A stretch of 8,074 bases of DNA from Prevotellaceae bacterium (GTDB taxonomy: Bacteria > Bacteroidota > Bacteroidia > Bacteroidales > UBA932): contig JAISSE010000064.1 of NCBI GenBank assembly GCA_031273285.1, positions 1-8,074 of the forward strand, read 5' to 3'. This document shows positions 6,129 to 8,074 of this stretch, piece by piece (positions within the stretch are counted from its first letter, which is position 1; each line of letters starts with the position of its first letter). The notes under the pieces are model-generated. The model was not told the origin of the DNA, made no database searches, and was given only the letters and a program-made list of their open reading frames with translations. The position numbers and the translations under genes were made by a program.

Positions 6129-6451
6129 CAAAACAGCAAATTGTCACAAATATGGAGGATGTGCAAAAGTTTTACAATGACGAAAAATGCACTCGGCATA
6201 TTTTTAGCCGATTACAACACAGCCGCGTCCGTCATTGCGACGGCGCAGCCGGAAGCAATCTCGTAATAATGATGCCCGTTTCCTGTCCGGAGATTGCTTC
6301 ATTACTCATTGCTCGTTCTTCGCAATTGACTACGTCGAACTTACGTTTCGTAATTCGCAATGACGACAAGGCGGGTACATCATCCATCCATACATCATAC
6401 ATCATACATCATACATCATACATCATACATCATACATCATACATCATATAA
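6125..6451 (+). CDS. Doubtful small ORF overlapping the pssA stop and running through repeats
   Basis: ATG 6125 overlaps the pssA stop in an ATGA arrangement, and the frame stays open for 108 residues to TAA at 6449-6451. The first 35 residues (MTKQQIVTNMEDVQKFYNDE...) are unique sequence. The next part is translated from the MITE-like element, and the end is a TSYIIHH heptapeptide repeat forced by the 7-bp tandem array, which reads as the same peptide cycle in every + strand frame. I do not recognise the protein. It may be chance, or the start of a former gene cut by the insertion. I would not call it real without evidence of expression. Confidence 0.2.
   Translation: MTKQQIVTNMEDVQKFYNDEKCTRHIFSRLQHSRVRHCDGAAGSNLVIMMPVSCPEIASLLIARSSQLTTSNLRFVIRNDDKAGTSSIHTSYIIHHTSYIIHHTSYII
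6230..6365. mobile_element. MITE-like palindromic element with 11-bp terminal inverted repeats
   Basis: The ends are perfect 11-bp inverted repeats, cgtcattgcga (6230-6240) and tcgcaatgacg (6355-6365). Inside is a second perfect 11-bp pair, gaagcaatctc (6252-6262) and gagattgcttc (6290-6300), around a 27-base loop. The element is 136 bp and has no transposase. Strings such as gtcattgcga and gaagcaatct occur, as I recall, in palindromic intergenic repeats of many bacteria. The right part contains the dispersed 31-bp core (6324-6354). No clear target-site duplication is seen. Confidence 0.6.
6324..6354 (-). repeat. Dispersed 31-bp core, copy 2
   Basis: Reverse complement matches 910-940 at 29 of 31 positions. 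In both copies the word acgagcaatg follows the core, at different distances, so the homology probably extends beyond 31 bp with an indel. Confidence 0.7.
6392..6447. repeat. Perfect 7-bp tandem repeat (acatcat)x8 before pyrI
   Basis: Eight uninterrupted copies of acatcat fill 56 bp and end 13 bases before the pyrI start codon. One further copy lies at 6377-6383, separated by catcc-like variants. Perfect identity suggests recent expansion by slippage. The array lies in the probable leader or promoter of pyrI, so its length could influence expression. Confidence 0.9.
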
Positions 6452-6460
6452 AAGATAACA

Positions 6461-6919
6461 ATGGAAAAGGAATTAAAAGTTAGTGCAATAAAAAACGGAA
6501 CGGCGATAGACCGTATCCCTTCGCATGTTTTATTCAGAGTAATCAACATACTGGGATTACAGAACTGCGAAAATCAGATAACCTTCGGAATGAATCTCGA
6601 CAGCAAGAAGCTGGGGAAAAAAGCCATCATGAAAGTAACCGACAGGTTCTTCACTCCCGACGAAGTGAACAGAATCGCTCTGATAGCGCCCATGGCGAAG
6701 CTAAACATCATTCGCGACTACGAAGTTGTGGAAAAACGCGAGGTCGAAGTACCCGAAATAACGGAAAACATACTCAAATGCATCAATCCGAAGTGCATCA
6801 CAAATCACGAAAAAATCAACACCAAGTTCAGGAAAGTGTCTTCCGACCCGCTTGAGATGCAGTGCTGCTACTGTGAAAAATACATCGATCAGGAACATTT
6901 TGAAATGGTAAACAATTAA
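6461..6919 (+). CDS. pyrI: Aspartate carbamoyltransferase regulatory chain
   Basis: PyrI is the allosteric subunit of aspartate transcarbamoylase; it binds CTP/ATP and joins catalytic PyrB trimers in the pyrimidine pathway. The 152-residue length is normal. The N-terminal part has KNGTAIDRIPSH (11-22) and ITFGMNLDSKKLGKKAIMKV (40-59), typical of the nucleotide-binding domain. The C-terminal zinc domain has C107-x4-C112 and C135-x2-C138, with an additional cysteine at 136. ATG 6461 is the only sensible start, with no strong ribosome-binding site. pyrB normally lies directly upstream, but pssA and a repeat-rich gap take that place here. The next gene starts 3 bases after the stop and is probably co-transcribed. 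I see no good TAnnTTTG promoter directly upstream. Confidence 0.95.
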   Translation: MEKELKVSAIKNGTAIDRIPSHVLFRVINILGLQNCENQITFGMNLDSKKLGKKAIMKVTDRFFTPDEVNRIALIAPMAKLNIIRDYEVVEKREVEVPEITENILKCINPKCITNHEKINTKFRKVSSDPLEMQCCYCEKYIDQEHFEMVNN

Positions 6920-6922
6920 AAC

Positions 6923-7492
6923 ATGAAACATCTGATAATTTTGGCACACCCGAATCCCGCAAGTTTTTGCAGTTCGCTGGTAAAAGCCCTGCAAGAGCAT
7001 CTGGCTGAAGCGGGACATGAAATTCAAATCCGAAATCTGTACGGTATTGGATTCGACCCGGTGCTTAGCGCAGCCGATTTTTCGTCGTTTGCCGACAGTA
7101 AAATTCCGGACGACATCGCCGCGGAGCAGGAATACATCACGTGGGCAGACCATATCGTATTTGCATATCCGGTCTGGTGGGGCGGTATGCCGGCTGTGCT
7201 GAAAGGATATATCGACAGAGTTTTCGCCGAAGGATTTGCCTACGAATATACTTCCGGCGGCGCGAAGGGACTGCTGTCGCCGCGAAAGGGTTCGACCGTC
7301 TGCTCCACGGGCGAATATTCGGAAAAATACGGAACCGTACACAACGCAATGAATCTTATTTCCGGAGAAGTGATTTTCCGGTTTACGGGAATCGAGCCTT
7401 ACAAACAGCTGTTCTACGGCGGCGTGCCGAGCGTTTCCGACGAAGTCAGAAAGTCATACATACAAAATGCAATAGAAGAATTTTCGAAATAA
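6923..7492 (+). CDS. Flavodoxin-fold NAD(P)H oxidoreductase (quinone reductase family)
   Basis: A 189-residue protein of the Flavodoxin_2 family (NQO1, MdaB, KefF/KefG relatives), soluble FMN- or FAD-dependent enzymes that reduce quinones or similar acceptors. The N-terminal ILAHPNPASF (6-15) is the flavin-phosphate loop with its conserved histidine; AYPVWWGGMPAVLKGYIDRV (81-100) is the family's flavin-binding segment and next helix; STGEYSEKYG (128-137) takes the place of the usual TTGG loop. The length fits bacterial members. It starts 3 bases after pyrI and ends just before the MBL-fold gene, so the three probably form one operon. The substrate cannot be deduced. Confidence 0.85.
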   Translation: MKHLIILAHPNPASFCSSLVKALQEHLAEAGHEIQIRNLYGIGFDPVLSAADFSSFADSKIPDDIAAEQEYITWADHIVFAYPVWWGGMPAVLKGYIDRVFAEGFAYEYTSGGAKGLLSPRKGSTVCSTGEYSEKYGTVHNAMNLISGEVIFRFTGIEPYKQLFYGGVPSVSDEVRKSYIQNAIEEFSK

Positions 7493-7493
7493 T

Positions 7494-8074
7494 ATGAAAA
7501 TAAAAAAATTAATATTCAATCCTCTGCACGAGAATACGTATGTCGTTTACGACGAGACGAAGGAGTGTGTCGTAATAGACCCCGGCTGTCAAACCCCTGC
7601 GGAGAAGAGTGTTCTGAAGCAGTTTATCGACGAAAACAGTCTCACACCGAAAGCCGTGCTTAATACTCACTGCCATTTCGACCATATTTTCGGCAACAAT
7701 TTTGTCTGCGGCGAATACGGGATAGAATTGTGGGCTTCCGAAAGCGAGCTTGCGAATATCCGACGGTTTACGGCAAGCTCTTCCCTGTTCGGAATTTCGG
7801 ACGAGCAGCCCAAAGCGCCGACCCGTTTTCTGGAAGACGGACAGGTTGTCGGATTCGGAATTTCCGAACTGAAAGTGATTGCTACGCCCGGACATTCCGC
7901 CGGCTCGGTATGTTTCTATTCCGACACCGACAGTCTGCTTGTCGCGGGAGATACGCTGTTTGAAGAGAGTATAGGACGAACGGATTTGCCCGGAGGCGAT
8001 TTCGACCAAATCATGAAAAGTCTTGAGGATTTGCTTGCTCTCCCCGAAGATACAAAAGTGTACAGCGGACACGG
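7494..8074 (+). CDS. MBL-fold metal-dependent hydrolase (glyoxalase II-like), 3' end missing
   Basis: The gene begins at ATG 7494, one base after the last base of the previous stop codon, and stays open to the window end (193 full codons). The protein begins MKIKKLIFNPLHENTYVVYDE, as in small glyoxalase II-like hydrolases. The metal-binding residues of the metallo-beta-lactamase fold are intact: THCHFDH (58-64) with H59, H61, D63 and H64; PGHSAGS (132-138) with H134; GDTLF (152-156) with D153; and SGH at the very end with H193. IGRTDLPGGD (160-169) is typical of this subgroup. It probably hydrolyses a thioester such as a hydroxyacyl-thiol, but the substrate is not defined by sequence. The C-terminal end lies outside the window. 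Confidence 0.9.
   Translation, partial: MKIKKLIFNPLHENTYVVYDETKECVVIDPGCQTPAEKSVLKQFIDENSLTPKAVLNTHCHFDHIFGNNFVCGEYGIELWASESELANIRRFTASSSLFGISDEQPKAPTRFLEDGQVVGFGISELKVIATPGHSAGSVCFYSDTDSLLVAGDTLFEESIGRTDLPGGDFDQIMKSLEDLLALPEDTKVYSGH

Noticed and set aside
6193..6211. Terminator-like hairpin tcggc / gccga after pssA
   Set aside because: The stem has only 5 pairs and no T tract follows; the T run is in the loop.
6342..6349. TACGTTTC as a -7 promoter element for pyrI
   Set aside because: It has one mismatch to TAnnTTTG and no TTTG at the expected distance upstream.

Overview
The window looks like chromosomal DNA from a member of the Bacteroidetes, most likely Bacteroidales. Three things point there. 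IlvC and LeuA have the sequence style I associate with Bacteroides and Porphyromonas relatives. Two promoter-like sites fit the Bacteroidetes sigma pattern (TTTG, about 19 bases, TAnnTTTG) rather than -35/-10 boxes. Shine-Dalgarno sequences are weak or absent. All recognisable genes lie on the + strand, and the window cuts into a gene at each end.

Layout: (1) 1-380 is the C-terminal end of a SAM hydroxide adenosyltransferase (DUF62) gene. (2) 381-1321 is a 0.94 kb gap without a credible gene. It starts with two candidate terminator hairpins and an AT-rich stretch, continues with a repeat cluster (798-1110) of four REP-like palindromes arranged as two mirrored pairs around direct repeats, and ends with a promoter. 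(3) 1322-4427 is a likely operon of a small nitroreductase, ilvC and leuA, covering steps of valine/isoleucine and leucine synthesis. (4) 4466-6128 is a new promoter followed by a divergent Gfo/Idh/MocA-like protein that lacks the usual cofactor and lysine motifs, and then pssA (phosphatidylserine synthase). (5) 6129-6460 is a second repeat-rich gap: a small doubtful ORF overlapping the pssA stop, a 136-bp MITE-like element with 11-bp terminal inverted repeats, and eight perfect copies of a 7-bp repeat ending 13 bases before the next gene. (6) 6461-8074 holds pyrI (aspartate carbamoyltransferase regulatory chain, with no pyrB beside it), a flavodoxin-fold NAD(P)H oxidoreductase and an MBL-fold hydrolase that runs off the window end.

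The protein-coding content is mostly ordinary metabolism. The unusual material is in the two intergenic regions. They lie about 5.4 kb apart and share a 31-bp core (29 of 31 identical) in opposite orientation, so they carry related non-coding repeats. The heptamer array directly before pyrI is a candidate for length-variable expression. I see no CRISPR array, tRNA, rRNA, transposase or defence gene, and no convincing new multi-gene system.
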